Below are positions 46,221 through 57,823 of a stretch of 64,000 nt of DNA, in pieces (positions within the stretch are counted from its first letter, which is position 1; each line of letters starts with the position of its first letter). The stretch lies in assembly GCA_963580455.1 (NCBI GenBank), contig OY756967.1, positions 4,486,501 to 4,550,500 of the forward strand. The letters run 5' to 3'. The stretch comes from Euonymus europaeus. Taxonomy: Eukaryota; Streptophyta; Magnoliopsida; Celastrales; Celastraceae. Made by a program: the position numbers and the translations under genes. The notes under the pieces are model-generated. The model did no database searches. It worked only from the letters and a program-made list of their open reading frames with translations, and was not told the DNA's origin.

Positions 46221-48142
46221 AGATTCAAAAACAGAAAAGGCATTAGATTGACAGATGAACCTAAGTCAAGAAGAGCTTTCTCAAACCTGTGATCCCCAAT
46301 GATACAAGGGATAGTAAAACTGCCCGGATCTTTTAGCTTGGGAGGGAGTTTGCTTTGTAGAACAGCTGAAACTTCCTCAGAAACCTTAATCGTTTCAAAC
46401 TCTTTGAACTTCCTCTTATTTGTGCACAAATCCTTGAGGAACTTTGCATATTTTGGCATTTGTTTGATGGCATCTAAAAGAGGAATGTTAATCTCCACCT
46501 TCTTGAAAGTATCCAAGATTCCTTGCATTGGATCTTCTTTCTTTGATTTCTGCAATCTGCTAGGAAAAGGAGCATGTGAAGATATATAATTTGGAAGGTT
46601 AGAGTTAACCTGGAGGTTTGGCGTTTCCTGGGAAGGAGTAGCACTGCTGCTAGAATTTGGATCTAGAACGTCTGGATTGATCATATTGTCAGAGTCAAGG
46701 TTCTTCTCTTCTTCTGGCACGCTCATTTTTCCAATTGTTTTCCCTCCCCTCAGAGTGATTGCTTTAGCATGTTCATTAATCTTAGGGTTGACAACAACTT
46801 GGCCAGGAAGCTTTCCAGGTTCTCTTTGATTTAATGCAGTGGCTAACTGTCCCATTTGTTGTTCCAAATTTGCAATGGCATTATCAGTTTTCTGCATGAA
46901 TGCTTGAGTGCTCTGTGCCATATATGTAACCATATCTTCAAGTGATGGTTTCGGAGGCTCCACTTGAACCCGATGTTGTGGTAATTGAGCAAAAGGTTGT
47001 TGCATTGGTTGATTATTACTCCACCTAAAATTTGGATGATTCCTCCATCCTGGATTGTAGGTAGGAGCAAATGGATCATTCCTTGGCCTTTGCATTTGGT
47101 TTTGATTCTGATTTGGATAAGTACCGAATGAATTTATTTGTGCATCCAAGACCGCAACTTCATTTTGTGGACAACTGTCCCTAGCATGTCCAGGTGTACT
47201 GCACACATCACACACTTGAGAGCCTGGAACGATTAACCGCTTCACCATATTTGTCAAGTTTGCAATTTGGGCTTCCATGTTTGAACTTGATTGTGCTTCA
47301 TATATTCCAGCCCTTTTCTGAGGTTCTCTCACTCTATTGTAGTTCCATTGTTGAGAATTAGTTGACAGAGTTTCGAACATCTCCCTAACTTGTCCGGCAT
47401 TGTTATTCATCAATCCACCACCAGATGTGGCGTCCACCATTTTGCGATCTGAATCTAGCATCTCTTCATAAAAATATTGCATTAGTAGCCATTCTTGAAT
47501 ATTAGGATGAGGACAAGAGCTTAAGAGCCTCTTGTATCTCTCCCAATATTCGTGGAATGCTTCTCCATCATTTTGTTGGATGCTCACTATCTCTTTCCTT
47601 ATTTTATTTGTCTTTTGAGCTGGAAAGAATTTAGTCAAGAACTTGTTTGCCAAATCTGTCCATGTTCTAATTGAAGCTCTTGGTAAAGAGTGAAGCCATG
47701 TCTTTTCTTGTTCCTTCAGACTAAATGGAAACAATCGCAGATGAACCTGCTCATCAGTTAAACCTTTTATTTTAATTGTGGAACAGACATCAGAGAATTC
47801 TTTAAGATGCATGTGAGGATCTTCTCCAGCATGGCCTAAGAACGTAGGCAACAAATGAATCATTCCTGACTTTAGTTCAAAGTTGTCTACAGTAGTCTGG
47901 GGGTAGACAATGCATGAAGCTTGATCTGCTGCTTGAGGCACAGAGAAATCCTTAAGTGGCTTGTTCATGTTATCTGGTTCTTCTTCCATTTGAACTGGGG
48001 CTGTGGGACTTGTAGTTGGTGATGACAAAGGTGATCTCTCTGGAGTGCGATGCTCTCTTTGACAAAATAAACGGATATCCGCTAATTTTGTGCTTAACGA
48101 AATGTTGTCACTCGATAAGTTCCCGAGATTTGAGCTGGACAT
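46217..48142 (-). CDS. Athila gag (nucleocapsid) with start of protease
   Basis: 641 codons from the ATG at 48142. The gag core is seen in LRLFPFSLKEQEKTWLHSLP, a retrotrans-gag motif, and FHEYWERYKRLLSSCPHP. A zinc knuckle CDVCSTPGHARDSC (CX2CX4HX4C) lies near 47180-47220. The end runs into the protease active site DLGSS. Gag proteins package element RNA in cytoplasmic particles. This is the one long uninterrupted frame of the element. Confidence 0.9.
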   Translation of the reverse strand: MSSSNLGNLSSDNISLSTKLADIRLFCQREHRTPERSPLSSPTTSPTAPVQMEEEPDNMNKPLKDFSVPQAADQASCIVYPQTTVDNFELKSGMIHLLPTFLGHAGEDPHMHLKEFSDVCSTIKIKGLTDEQVHLRLFPFSLKEQEKTWLHSLPRASIRTWTDLANKFLTKFFPAQKTNKIRKEIVSIQQNDGEAFHEYWERYKRLLSSCPHPNIQEWLLMQYFYEEMLDSDRKMVDATSGGGLMNNNAGQVREMFETLSTNSQQWNYNRVREPQKRAGIYEAQSSSNMEAQIANLTNMVKRLIVPGSQVCDVCSTPGHARDSCPQNEVAVLDAQINSFGTYPNQNQNQMQRPRNDPFAPTYNPGWRNHPNFRWSNNQPMQQPFAQLPQHRVQVEPPKPSLEDMVTYMAQSTQAFMQKTDNAIANLEQQMGQLATALNQREPGKLPGQVVVNPKINEHAKAITLRGGKTIGKMSVPEEEKNLDSDNMINPDVLDPNSSSSATPSQETPNLQVNSNLPNYISSHAPFPSRLQKSKKEDPMQGILDTFKKVEINIPLLDAIKQMPKYAKFLKDLCTNKRKFKEFETIKVSEEVSAVLQSKLPPKLKDPGSFTIPCIIGDHRFEKALLDLGSSVNLMPFLFLNL

Positions 48143-48649
48143 TCATGTATCTGCAAAATAGGAAAAATAACAATATAAATGAACTACTTAGGTGGCGAGG
48201 CCAACCATGAACATAAATTAATATAGAGAAAATTTGGTGGATGGCAATGCCAATCACAACCAGAGGATTAAAGGAGTTAGTTGACAATATATAAAAAGTT
48301 AGTATACAGAAGAAATAAAATGGGGCAGAAAAGGCCAACCATTAAAAAAATGATGTTAGTAAATATTAAGGCATATTAATAGGCGGTAGAACCAGCCATT
48401 AATATTAATAGATATATACATATATCAACAATAGTAGGTGGTAGAACCAACCATTAATATTAATAGATATATACATATATTAAGAATAGTAGGCGGTTTG
48501 AACCAGCCATTAATAGAAAACAAAATGGGGCTTTAAGCCAACCACGTTAAATAATGACATGTAATGTAAAACCTTCCATGTAGGAAGTGCTAACAATAAA
48601 TAAATAAATTATATACAAGAGTTAGATGACACTATATAAGGTAATCACG
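48143..48649 (-). other. Athila leader between primer site and gag
   Basis: Noncoding, AT-rich, with 55-bp tandem repeats and degenerate GGCCAACCAT words through its length. Confidence 0.65.
48380..48514. repeat. 55-bp tandem repeats in the Athila leader
   Basis: Units start at 48380, 48435 and 48490 with TAGGCGGTAGAACCAGCCAT or a variant, the third partial. Looser GGCCAACCA copies continue on both sides. Confidence 0.8.
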
Positions 48650-48667
48650 TCCCCGGCAACGGCGCCA
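48650..48667 (-). other. Primer-binding site for tRNA-Asp
   Basis: The minus strand reads TGGCGCCGTTGCCGGGGA, five bases inside the 5' LTR. It is complementary to the 3' end of plant tRNA-Asp(GTC), as I recall that tRNA, and is the usual site in Athila elements. Confidence 0.85.
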
Positions 48668-48672
48668 AAAAT

Positions 48673-50216
48673 TGTTATGTCGTTAGTAACAATTTAAAAT
48701 ATACTTACAAATGTACAATTAATATATAGTGAACAAGTAAGAGTCGATCCCACAAGGAGTGATGCTAATAGATATATAATCTAACACTTGAATATAATTG
48801 ATACAATTATAAAAGGGGGAAAAAGGGGGGGTTAAATCTTGTAATAGATAAAAATTAAGACAAAGAAATTGATGTTGAGAACAAGAATAAGAATTGATAT
48901 TAATGAAAACAATAGCTAAGACTCACAATCCACCACAAAACATTCAAACAATTTATAAGAAATAATAGACTAACAATTTTAACAAGCATATGATGACAAC
49001 ATTCACAACAAGGTCATGACCAAACTCAAGTTGTATGATTCTCTCTTAATTGCATGTAAAGTGTATGGCGTCTACCTCATTACGTGTATTCTTAATCGAA
49101 ATCTAGCATGGAGTCTGCATCAATCAACAATCAAGAATTCAATAAGAGCAAAGAGAATATGAATGTCACAATAATCCTAATACATGGTATTTGTACTTAG
49201 GTATTCAAGAATTGATTTTTCATAATTCATTTTCAACTGAATTATATGTTGCAAGAAAGAACATATTCAACAAGGCAATTGACCATGTTCTACAACAATT
49301 AATTCTAATACATGCTTCAAAGTTAGCTACTCAAAGAAACACAATACTAAAACTCACATAATATGGAAAAATCAAAATCATCATACTTGTAAAAATTGAA
49401 ATCCACACAACTTATAAAATTGAAAGCATGCTTAGGGCTTCAAGACAAGCCCTAACTGACAAGATTTTAGTTATACATAACCAAATAAAACATGAAACAT
49501 AAAAACATAATTACAAACACAAGCCTTGTTTTCTTCTTTTCCTTATCCTCTTTTTGCCTCCAATCCTTCTTCTCTTTCCTTCTTGTCTCCAAGCTCCCCC
49601 TCCTAGCTCCTACTCCTCTCTATTTATAGAGAAAATGAGAACATGGTGGAGGAGTTAGTGCCATCTTTTGGTGGTGGATTGTCCATCAAATTGGTGTGGT
49701 GGATTATCCACTCTTTGAATGGAAATGGTATCATCAATGACATCAACTTCCAATTACATACTAATCTTGTAACTGCAGTCTGAGCCTAAACAAAACCTAT
49801 TATGAACTCAAACCCTTCATCAATATTGTAGATACAAATGTGTAGATAATTATGGGCTTTTTAATCACTCAATTTGGACATCAGACACTCAAGTTATGGG
49901 CTTCTAAAGGTCTGGTCTGCAAACAGAAATTATGCTTCGGTTATAACTTCCAAACTTGACTTCGAGGCAACCTTTAGAGGCCCAAAATAACTCTGATTTT
50001 TGTGAAACAGCACTTCCTGCAAAGCTTGAAGTGTCCTCTAAAAATTTACTGAAGATCAAATCTCATTCCGACAGCTCTTACTACCTGTTAACCTGCAAAA
50101 CAGCCAAGAAGATCTTAAGTACAATAATCTTGAAAATTCAGCTTTTAAGCACAATTTCTTGGCATTGCTTTGGTAGTATTTTAGCACTTTAAGAATGTAT
50201 ATTCTGGCACTTATCA
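48673..50216 (-). repeat. 5' LTR (right copy), 1544 bp
   Basis: Matches 38723-40265 nearly base for base. For the minus-strand element this is the promoter LTR. Its outer end touches the GTATA duplication at 50217-50221. Confidence 0.95.
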
Positions 50217-53200
50217 GTATACGATAGGATTGAGTAGGATTACCTGCAGGGGGTTTTGTATTTTATGGGATTTTCTGCCCCTTTCATTGATTTGATTATG
50301 CATTATATGTAAGGACAGTTTCATTCCTTATTTGGGTGGACTATGATATGGTTGGATATTTTGGCTCCATCCAGAGGCCTTCGTCAAGGAGATCATTTTA
50401 AGTCTCTACCTCTTCTTCATTTGTCCTAAAGGACTTATTGCATTACTTGACGATGCTACAGTAGAAGGCACAATCATGGTGTCTCGATTAGTTGATCTAG
50501 TCCGCGAGGTTTTATTTTTATTTTTATTATGACTCATTACTTTTTCTCTTAAGGAGAATCTACATAGGTGTGTGGAATTTTTGAGACTCTTAGAAATTTA
50601 TGAGCTCACATCATGTTAGAAGGTAAATCTCCACAAATTTGATGTGCTATGTAGTCCTAATACTCTGATTTCAACTGCTAGGTCAATCTCACTGAGGCTT
50701 GGGGTGAGGCAAATCATACCAACATATAAATACCTTGATGTGGAACAAATTCATTTCTCGTAATGGAAAATAAATCTTAATCAAGGCTATTCTGCAATCT
50801 ATTCTAACTCATATCATGAGCTATTACCGTTTGCCAAAAATTGTTTGTGATGACTTTAACAAAATTGTGAGACGATTTTGGTGGGTACCTCGAATCAAGG
50901 CTCCATTTATTAGGTTAGTTAGGAAGTTTTATATATGTTCTTCTAAACAAGATGGGGGCATTAGCTTCCCAGATTTGAATACCTTCAATCTCGCCCTCCT
51001 TGCTAAACAATCATGGCACATTCTTCAGAATACTGGGTCTCTTGCCTTGTGGGATTTACGTGGGAGATATTTTTCATCAAGTAATTTTATGGCCGCCAAC
51101 GTGGGCTCTAATAGCAGTTATATATGGTGAAGCATTCTGAAAGGTAGGGAGATTTTATCAAAAGGTTTAAGGTGGCTTGTAGGAAACAATTTGTCTATTG
51201 GAATTCTGGGATGACAATTTGATTCTCAATGGGATTGATAGTCAGGTACTTTCCTCTCCTCGGGTATTGCTTCCCTCAGTAGGGTTTACTAGCTAATTGA
51301 CCAAACCACAGGGCATTTGAATGCGGATCTTATTTGGTTCATTTTTCATCTCGATGAGGCCAATGCTATTTTAAAAATCCCTCTCTCCCACATGTGACGA
51401 ACAGATTCCTTATATTGGTTTCCTATGGCTAATGGGCATTTTACTAAACACAATGATTATTTTATGGCCACCAACGCCGACCAACCTCCCTCGCTCTTAA
51501 CTGGATCTGGTTCATGTAGCATATGGAGGTCCCTATGGCGTGTGTCTGCTCCAAATCAAATCAAGATGTTGATAAGGAGGGCATGCTGTAATGTTTTACT
51601 GACAAGGATGATCTAGTTGGCTAGAGATGTTGTTGTAGGGACTAATTGTGTGTGTGTGGTGGACAGGAGGAGAGTATTTACATTGTCTTTGCGGACTGTC
51701 CTTTGACTAAAACTTGTTGGCAGTTGCTGGATTTAGGTGGGAGTATGAGCAATTTTTCACCCACCAATTTTTCTGACTTATTTTTTTGCATATCCATTAA
51801 CTGTGATGGATAGTTCGAAGGTGGTTAATATGTTTTTGTTTTTTTTTTGTTTGTCTTTGGCTGAACCGAAATTCTTTGTGGAAGAGTGTTTTGTATGTGT
51901 TCCTTCAAGCTTGTGCGGTTGGTGGAGTCGGAACTTTTAGAGTATATCACCTCCTTTGTTTTTAAGTGGCCCAACTCACCCCTCTAAAAGGCTCAATAGA
52001 GGGGGGAGGATACCACACAATAAAGCACTTTACATGAGATTAATCTCCCGATGTGGGATTCTCTAACACTTATTGGTCCTCCTAGACCCAGATTTGTCTG
52101 ATGGGAGGCTAAAGCTTAACACGGATGTTGTCATTAGTGTAGAGTATTTTGGGCTTGGTGTGGTTGTGCGAGATGACCTTGGCGATGTTCTAAGGTCTAG
52201 ATTGTTTTGGTAATGTTTTACCAACAAGGATGATCTAGTTGGCTAGAGATGTTGTTGTAGGGACTAATTGTGTGTGTGTGGTGGACAGGAGGAGAGTATT
52301 TGCATTGTCTTTGCGGACTGTCCTTTGACTAAAACTTGTTGGCAGTTGCTGGATTTAGGTGGGAGTATGAGCAATTTTTCACCCACCAATTTTTCTGACT
52401 TATTTTTTTGCATATCCATTAACTGTGATGGATAGTTCGAAGGTGGTTAATATGTTTTTGTTTTTTTTGTTTGTCTTTGGCTGAACCAAAATTCTTTGTG
52501 GAAGAGTGTTTTGTATGAGTTCCTTCAAGCTTGTGCGGTTGGTGGAGTCAGAACTTTTAGAGTATATCACCTCCTTTGTTGTTAAGTGGCCCAACTCACC
52601 CCTCTAAAAGGCTCAATAGAGGGGGGAGGATACCACACAATAAAACACTTTACATGGGGTTAATCTCTCGATGTGGGATTCTCTAACACTTATTGGTCCT
52701 CCTAGACCCAGATTTGTCTGATGGGAGGCTAAAGCTTAACACGAATGTTGTCATTAGTGTAGAGTATTTTGGGCTTGGTGTGGTTGTGCGAGATGACCTT
52801 GGCGATGTTCTAAGGTCTAGATTGTTTTGGTAATGTTTTACCAATAAGGATGATCTAGTTGGCTAGAGATGTTGTTGTAGGGACTATGTGTGTGTGTGTG
52901 GTGGACAGGAGGAGAGTATTTGCATTGTCTTTGCGGACTGTCCTTTGACTAAAACTTGTTGGCAGTTGCTGGATTTAGGTGGGAGTATGAGCAATTTTTC
53001 ACCCACCAATTTTTCTGACTTATTTTTTTGCATATCCATTAACTGTGATGGATAGTTCGAAGGTGGTTAATATGTTTTTGTTTTTTTTTTGTTTGTCTTT
53101 GGCTGAACCGAAATTCTTTGTGGAAGAGTGTTTTGTATGTGTTCCTTCAAGCTTGTGCGGTTGGTGGAGTCGGAACTTTTAGAGTATATCACCTCCTTTG

Positions 53201-53850
53201 TTGTTAAGTGACCCAACTCGCCCCTCTAAAAGGCTCAATAGAGGGGGGAGGATACCACATAATAAAACACTTTACATGGGGTTAATCTTCCGATGTGGGA
53301 TTCTCTAACACTTATTGGTCCTCCTAGACCCAGATTTGTCTAATGGGAGGCTAAAGCTTAACACGGATGTTGTCATTAGTGTAGAATATTTTGGGCTTGG
53401 TGTGGTTGTGCGAGATGACCTTGGCGATGTTCTAAGGTCTAGATTGTTTTGTCGTCGTGTCGGGTTGGGAGTTTTTCATACAGAGGGTTGTAGTGCTATT
53501 CTTTGTTCTTATCCACAGGATGCACTTCCTTAGAGGTTGAGAGTGATTTGCTTAAAGTCATTACCGAGATAAAGCAGGCATTCCATCGCTTCATCCATGC
53601 GGTCATATTGTTGTTGACATTGTAAACCTCTCCCAATATTTTCCCACTTGTTCATTTACTCATATTCGTTGCTCAACCAATATGGGTTACTCATGCTATT
53701 GCAAAACTTGCAAAATCCTCACAAGAGGACAATGTGTTATTGAGGAATGTCCTCACTCGATCTATTAATTTAATTTGTAATTGTCGATCAAGATTTGATT
53801 CAATGAAGATGATTTTTATTCTCAAAAAAATAAAATAAAAAACCCAAAAA
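50217..53850 (+). mobile_element. Degraded L1-type LINE, 3' part
   Basis: Resumes the reverse transcriptase exactly at the LTR junction (YDRIEWDYLQGV-like sequence, disrupted by indels). It then has MSYYRLPKIVCDDFNKIVRR and DGGISFPDLNTFNLALLAKQ at 50816-51000 and a zf-RVT remnant near 51560. An RNase H piece, GRLKLNTDVVISVEYFGLGV with VVVRDDLGDVL, lies at 53340-53430. The copy ends in an A-rich tail at about 53826-53850. Many stops and frameshifts make it dead. It includes a 621-bp triplication. Confidence 0.82.
51589..53451 (+). repeat. Three tandem copies of a ~621-bp LINE segment
   Basis: Units start TAATGTTTTAC at 51589, 52211 and 52831, lengths about 622, 620 and 621 bp, and end at ATTGTTTTG. 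Copies are almost identical, differing by scattered single bases and a T-run length. Each runs from the zf-RVT end to the start of RNase H. Only the third leads on into the rest of the LINE. Confidence 0.92.
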
Positions 53851-55685
53851 TTTCAGTGTTTTCTATCCCGACTACCTCAAATATTGGGATGGACTCATAC
53901 GATTTCATATGAATCATGTGCGTTTATCTCCAACATTTGGAATATCTGAGACAAGTTTTTATTTCTGGAATTAAATTCTTAACCTTGCATTTTTTACAAT
54001 TTTACCACTTATCAAATGTTGGCATGCAGCACCCTAGTGAAACTTAAATTTCATAGTCTACACTTGCTTAGTTGTTAATACGTCTCAATGGGTCGAAGGA
54101 GTGGGGTTAATATATGTCACAAAGTTTAAATATATCAACAGATAAATGTATCACCGACTTTATCATTCCTAACCAAAAAAGATGTGAAGCTATATATCAT
54201 TCTACTTATCAACCTTTCTTTGACTAAAAAGGGATTATAATATGAGTGAGAGATCATGATGACCAAGAATAATATTTATATGTCACTGGCTATGACAATA
54301 TTAATTAATTTTATGACCCAATAATTAATATATCGATGGATCAAGAATACAAGATTTAATATATATATATATATATATATGTATTTATATATTATATGTC
54401 CAAATCAAGCAATGGCACACTATTTCTTCTTCCTCTTCTTGAAATCGAAGCAAAGGCTTTGTTTGACTTATGACCAGCATGAGTTGTGACATTATTGAAC
54501 AATATACATATAATTACACACAGCCTGTGCAGAGATTAGTCTACCATTACATGTGTGCGATATTTATTATGGTAAGCATGTCTCATTTTTATAACTACTT
54601 GGGTGATGGTTTAATGACTTCTTCGGGACCAAATCGTATGAATTTGGAAGATTTTTAAATTCATTATCAAGAAAGCAATATAATTGCAATCACGTGTTGA
54701 ATTTTGACTAAACTTACTTTATCGTCGGAGAAAAACTTATGTGCATGAGTATGATAGATTAATAATAATAAAAAAGCCTTGACTTTATGTTTGCTGGCTT
54801 ATTTTAAGAAAATAGGGTTTCTTGCTCGCCTGTCTATTAACCCGCTGACCAGAGACTTCGACGCTGACCCAATTTTCATGCCACAATATCATGGAGAAAA
54901 TGTTTGTGTTAATATTATATCTGTGTGTGTATATATATATATATTGTACGTATTTATGTGTGTATTTTACATTGGGACCGTAGCAATTAATCAATCTTCT
55001 TGATGTATAAATCAACTCTTGCATGCATATAATCCTTGATGCCTTTTTTTTACTTATACTACACTCAAAGACTCAAAAGTAATTTTTTTTTGTGGTATGC
55101 TAGTAGAGTTGAAGTGAAGGGAAGACATTACATTATTCCTTTTTTATTTTATATATGTTAGATACGTGCGAACGTCACACATTGAATTTTAACTGAATTT
55201 TATCATTATCGACAAGTGATAAATTTTTATACACACAGATTTAGTACGTGTTGCATGCTTTCTTCTCTCAATAATTAATTATGAGTATATGATATTGTTC
55301 GTTTTGACTCAACTCGAACTCATACATACCTTAATTAGTCGACAAAATGAGATATTTTACTTTGATCGATCCTACTCAAATCCACATGCGCCAAATAACT
55401 AAAAAATATTGGATACCCTGTTTGTGAATATGATTGTGGATGTTGATAAGAAAATAATACACTTAGAACATAATACAAATGAAGAAACTAGTAAAAATAA
55501 AAACTTAATTCTCATATATATGAGTGGTTGGGAAGGGAGATACGTGAACCATCGAATTAACTCATCACTTCCATGAATGTTAGACATATATATCTCATCA
55601 TCAATAGCAACGAATGAACTTTTAGTAAATAGTAAGCATGCACGTGTGGGTAGTATTAATTATTGATTTGTGATTAATATTTTTA
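53851..55685. other. Intergenic DNA
   Basis: AT-rich with TA-dinucleotide tracts near 54360 and 54930. No gene, RNA or repeat family was recognised. Confidence 0.5.
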
Positions 55686-55967
55686 TATTCCCTCCATTCC
55701 ATTTTAATTGTTCTTTATTCTTTTTTGGGATGTCCCAAAATGTATGCCAATTTCAATTAATGAAAGTTATTTTTTCACATTTTTTCTCATTTTATCCTTA
55801 ATTTGAAAAACTCAATAAGCATGCACATTAATTAAATTTTTATGGTGCCAAAGTATTTGTCATTATAGAAAAGGGTATAAACGTTAAATTGAAAGGAAAT
55901 TAAATATTTTCTTAAGCTGTGTGAAAAAGTGAAGGGAACAATTAAAATGGGACGGAAGGAGTGGTTA
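55686..55967. mobile_element. Stowaway-like (Tc1/Mariner) MITE
   Basis: Left end TTCCCTCCATTCCATTTTAA and right end, in reverse complement, ACTCCTTCCGTCCCATTTTA are inverted copies of about 30 bp, continuing AATTGTTC. This matches the CTCCCTCCGTCCCA end of Stowaway elements. TA lies at both borders, though the right border has drifted. Confidence 0.75.
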
Positions 55968-57059
55968 GCTTGATATGATTAATGGTTGTCACTTAGTCAT
56001 TAATTAATAAGACCATACTAAATTAGTTTGCTCTTTATTTGTTTTTTGGGATTTGAATGTGATGTGTGTAAGTTCCCTTTACAATTGAACAAATTACTAG
56101 CTTTGACTAGCTACTCTTAATTATTTCCCCCACCATCTCAATATTATCAAAGTATATTTTTACTAAGTTTATTGCATGGAACTCATTACATTTTATTTTT
56201 TAATCGAGAACGGTCTCATAAAATTTACTATTTTGAAATTCAATACGAGTCTAAACTTAATTTATCAGGTCTACACGAACATAAATTTGGTTCGTACTAA
56301 CAAAATTGTCATTATCACCCACTCCATCAAGTGTCATCTAATAATCAACAAAAACTAGGTTACTAGCCATAGCCACCACTACTAGATTGGATTTGAACTT
56401 TCTTTGTTTGGGATCTTCGGTGGTTAGTTGTGGACAACGTGTAATATTTCATTTGAATGGGGATGAATAATTGATATTGGATTTATTAAGTGCATTATTG
56501 GTAACTATTAATTAATTTTGTTTACAAGTGATTATGTTACCATCGATGGATCATATCGATCCCGAAATTAAGCTTGTTTGTACACAAGACACGACTACTT
56601 AAGACTTTTAGGCCACTTATGGGTTCCACTAAATTAAAAGTTTAAACTATAATATTAATATTAATATGCTAGCCAAAGTCAAAGGTCAAAGGCAAAAGGC
56701 CATGCAATGTTTTCAAAACACGGACGTGTGGCTGATGTAATCGCACGGTGGCCCTTGACCAATGAGAGCACGTATTAGCAGATCTCTGATTGGACAGTGA
56801 TCAAAGTCACGTCAATAACACGTGTGCTTAGCACAACCCATCACTGTTCACCCTTGTGGGCCCCTCTCTGGACTTTAAATTCTGACTCTGCCATTTTTAA
56901 CAGAGATAGAGATACGAACCTTTTTGGAGCGACTAAACGTAAGAGACAAGAGATATTATTATTACCATTATTAATATATATATATATATATTATTTTTGT
57001 TATTTTTCCAATTACTTTGGCTTTGATTTTACCATTTTCTACCATGTATTGCATTTATC
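55968..57059. other. Intergenic DNA
   Basis: AT-rich, with a GC-richer patch at about 56690-56900 that holds ACACGTGT near 56820 and looks promoter-like, but no gene follows. Nothing coding is recognised. Confidence 0.4.
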
Positions 57060-57345
57060 TTTTCTTTTACGTGGATAAATATGTGCTTTGATTTTTTGTA
57101 AAAGATATGAAATTCAGTATTGATTTTGGTGTAATTTTATTGGAAAATGAATGAGAGAATGAAGGAGTAGATGTTTGGATAATGATTTTGTATTAGAAGA
57201 TGCGTTTTAATAATATGACAGTATTGAGAGATGTATTATATTGATTTGATTGTATCGAGAGATATATTTTATGTAATAGAAGTGAGATCCAAAATTGAAT
57301 TTTATGGGAAGAGAAAAGTTGTCATTGCAAATGCCCTCATAAATA
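57060..57345. mobile_element. hAT-like MITE family, copy 4 (left end truncated)
   Basis: Contains GGTGTAATTTTATTGGAAAA, GAATGAGAGAATGAAGGAGT, TTGATTTGATTGTAT and GTAATAGAAGTGAGATCC in the family order. It ends TTGTCATTGCAAATGCCCTC, an inverted relative of the left end at 23752. Confidence 0.6.
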
Positions 57346-57777
57346 CCGTCATTACTTCTCCTCTTCGACACCTATTCTACCCTAGATATGTACCATTTAT
57401 ATGTACATACATACGTGTGTGTGTATATATATACAGTAACATAAAAGTCACAATGAAGAAATTAATACTCTTTTTGATTTTACATGTGGAGAGTGGAGAC
57501 AAAACCTCATATATTCTTATTGGAAAAAAATTTATTATTATTTACTTTGGTCTTGTGAGAGAAAGATGACCTAAGAAATATGGGTTAATTTGGTTTATAT
57601 GAAAGAAAGGTAAATGTACAAACTATAAAGAATCTGAACAGAACACAAAGTTGAAAAATCCAGGAATAGAATCTTCGAAAGCAACTAACCAGATTACCAA
57701 AAAATAAACAGTATGTACAAAAAGTCATATTTTTAGTCCAACAAAGAATCGAGTGACTACACAACAACTTCACAAAT

Positions 57778-57823
<46 letters not shown>

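Larger units (their letters stand above)
38723..50216 (-). mobile_element. Athila-type Ty3/gypsy LTR retrotransposon, complete ends, 11,494 bp
   Basis: Two long LTRs start TGTTATGTCG and end TATCA, flanked by a perfect 5-bp target duplication GTATA (38718-38722 and 50217-50221). Read on the minus strand the order is LTR, tRNA-Asp primer site, tandem leader, gag, protease, reverse transcriptase, RNase H, integrase, env-like ORF, polypurine tract, LTR. The order, the Asp primer site and the extra env-like frame are those of the Athila lineage. It lies inside a LINE reverse transcriptase. The pol and env-like frames are broken, so this copy is unlikely to move by itself. Confidence 0.95.
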
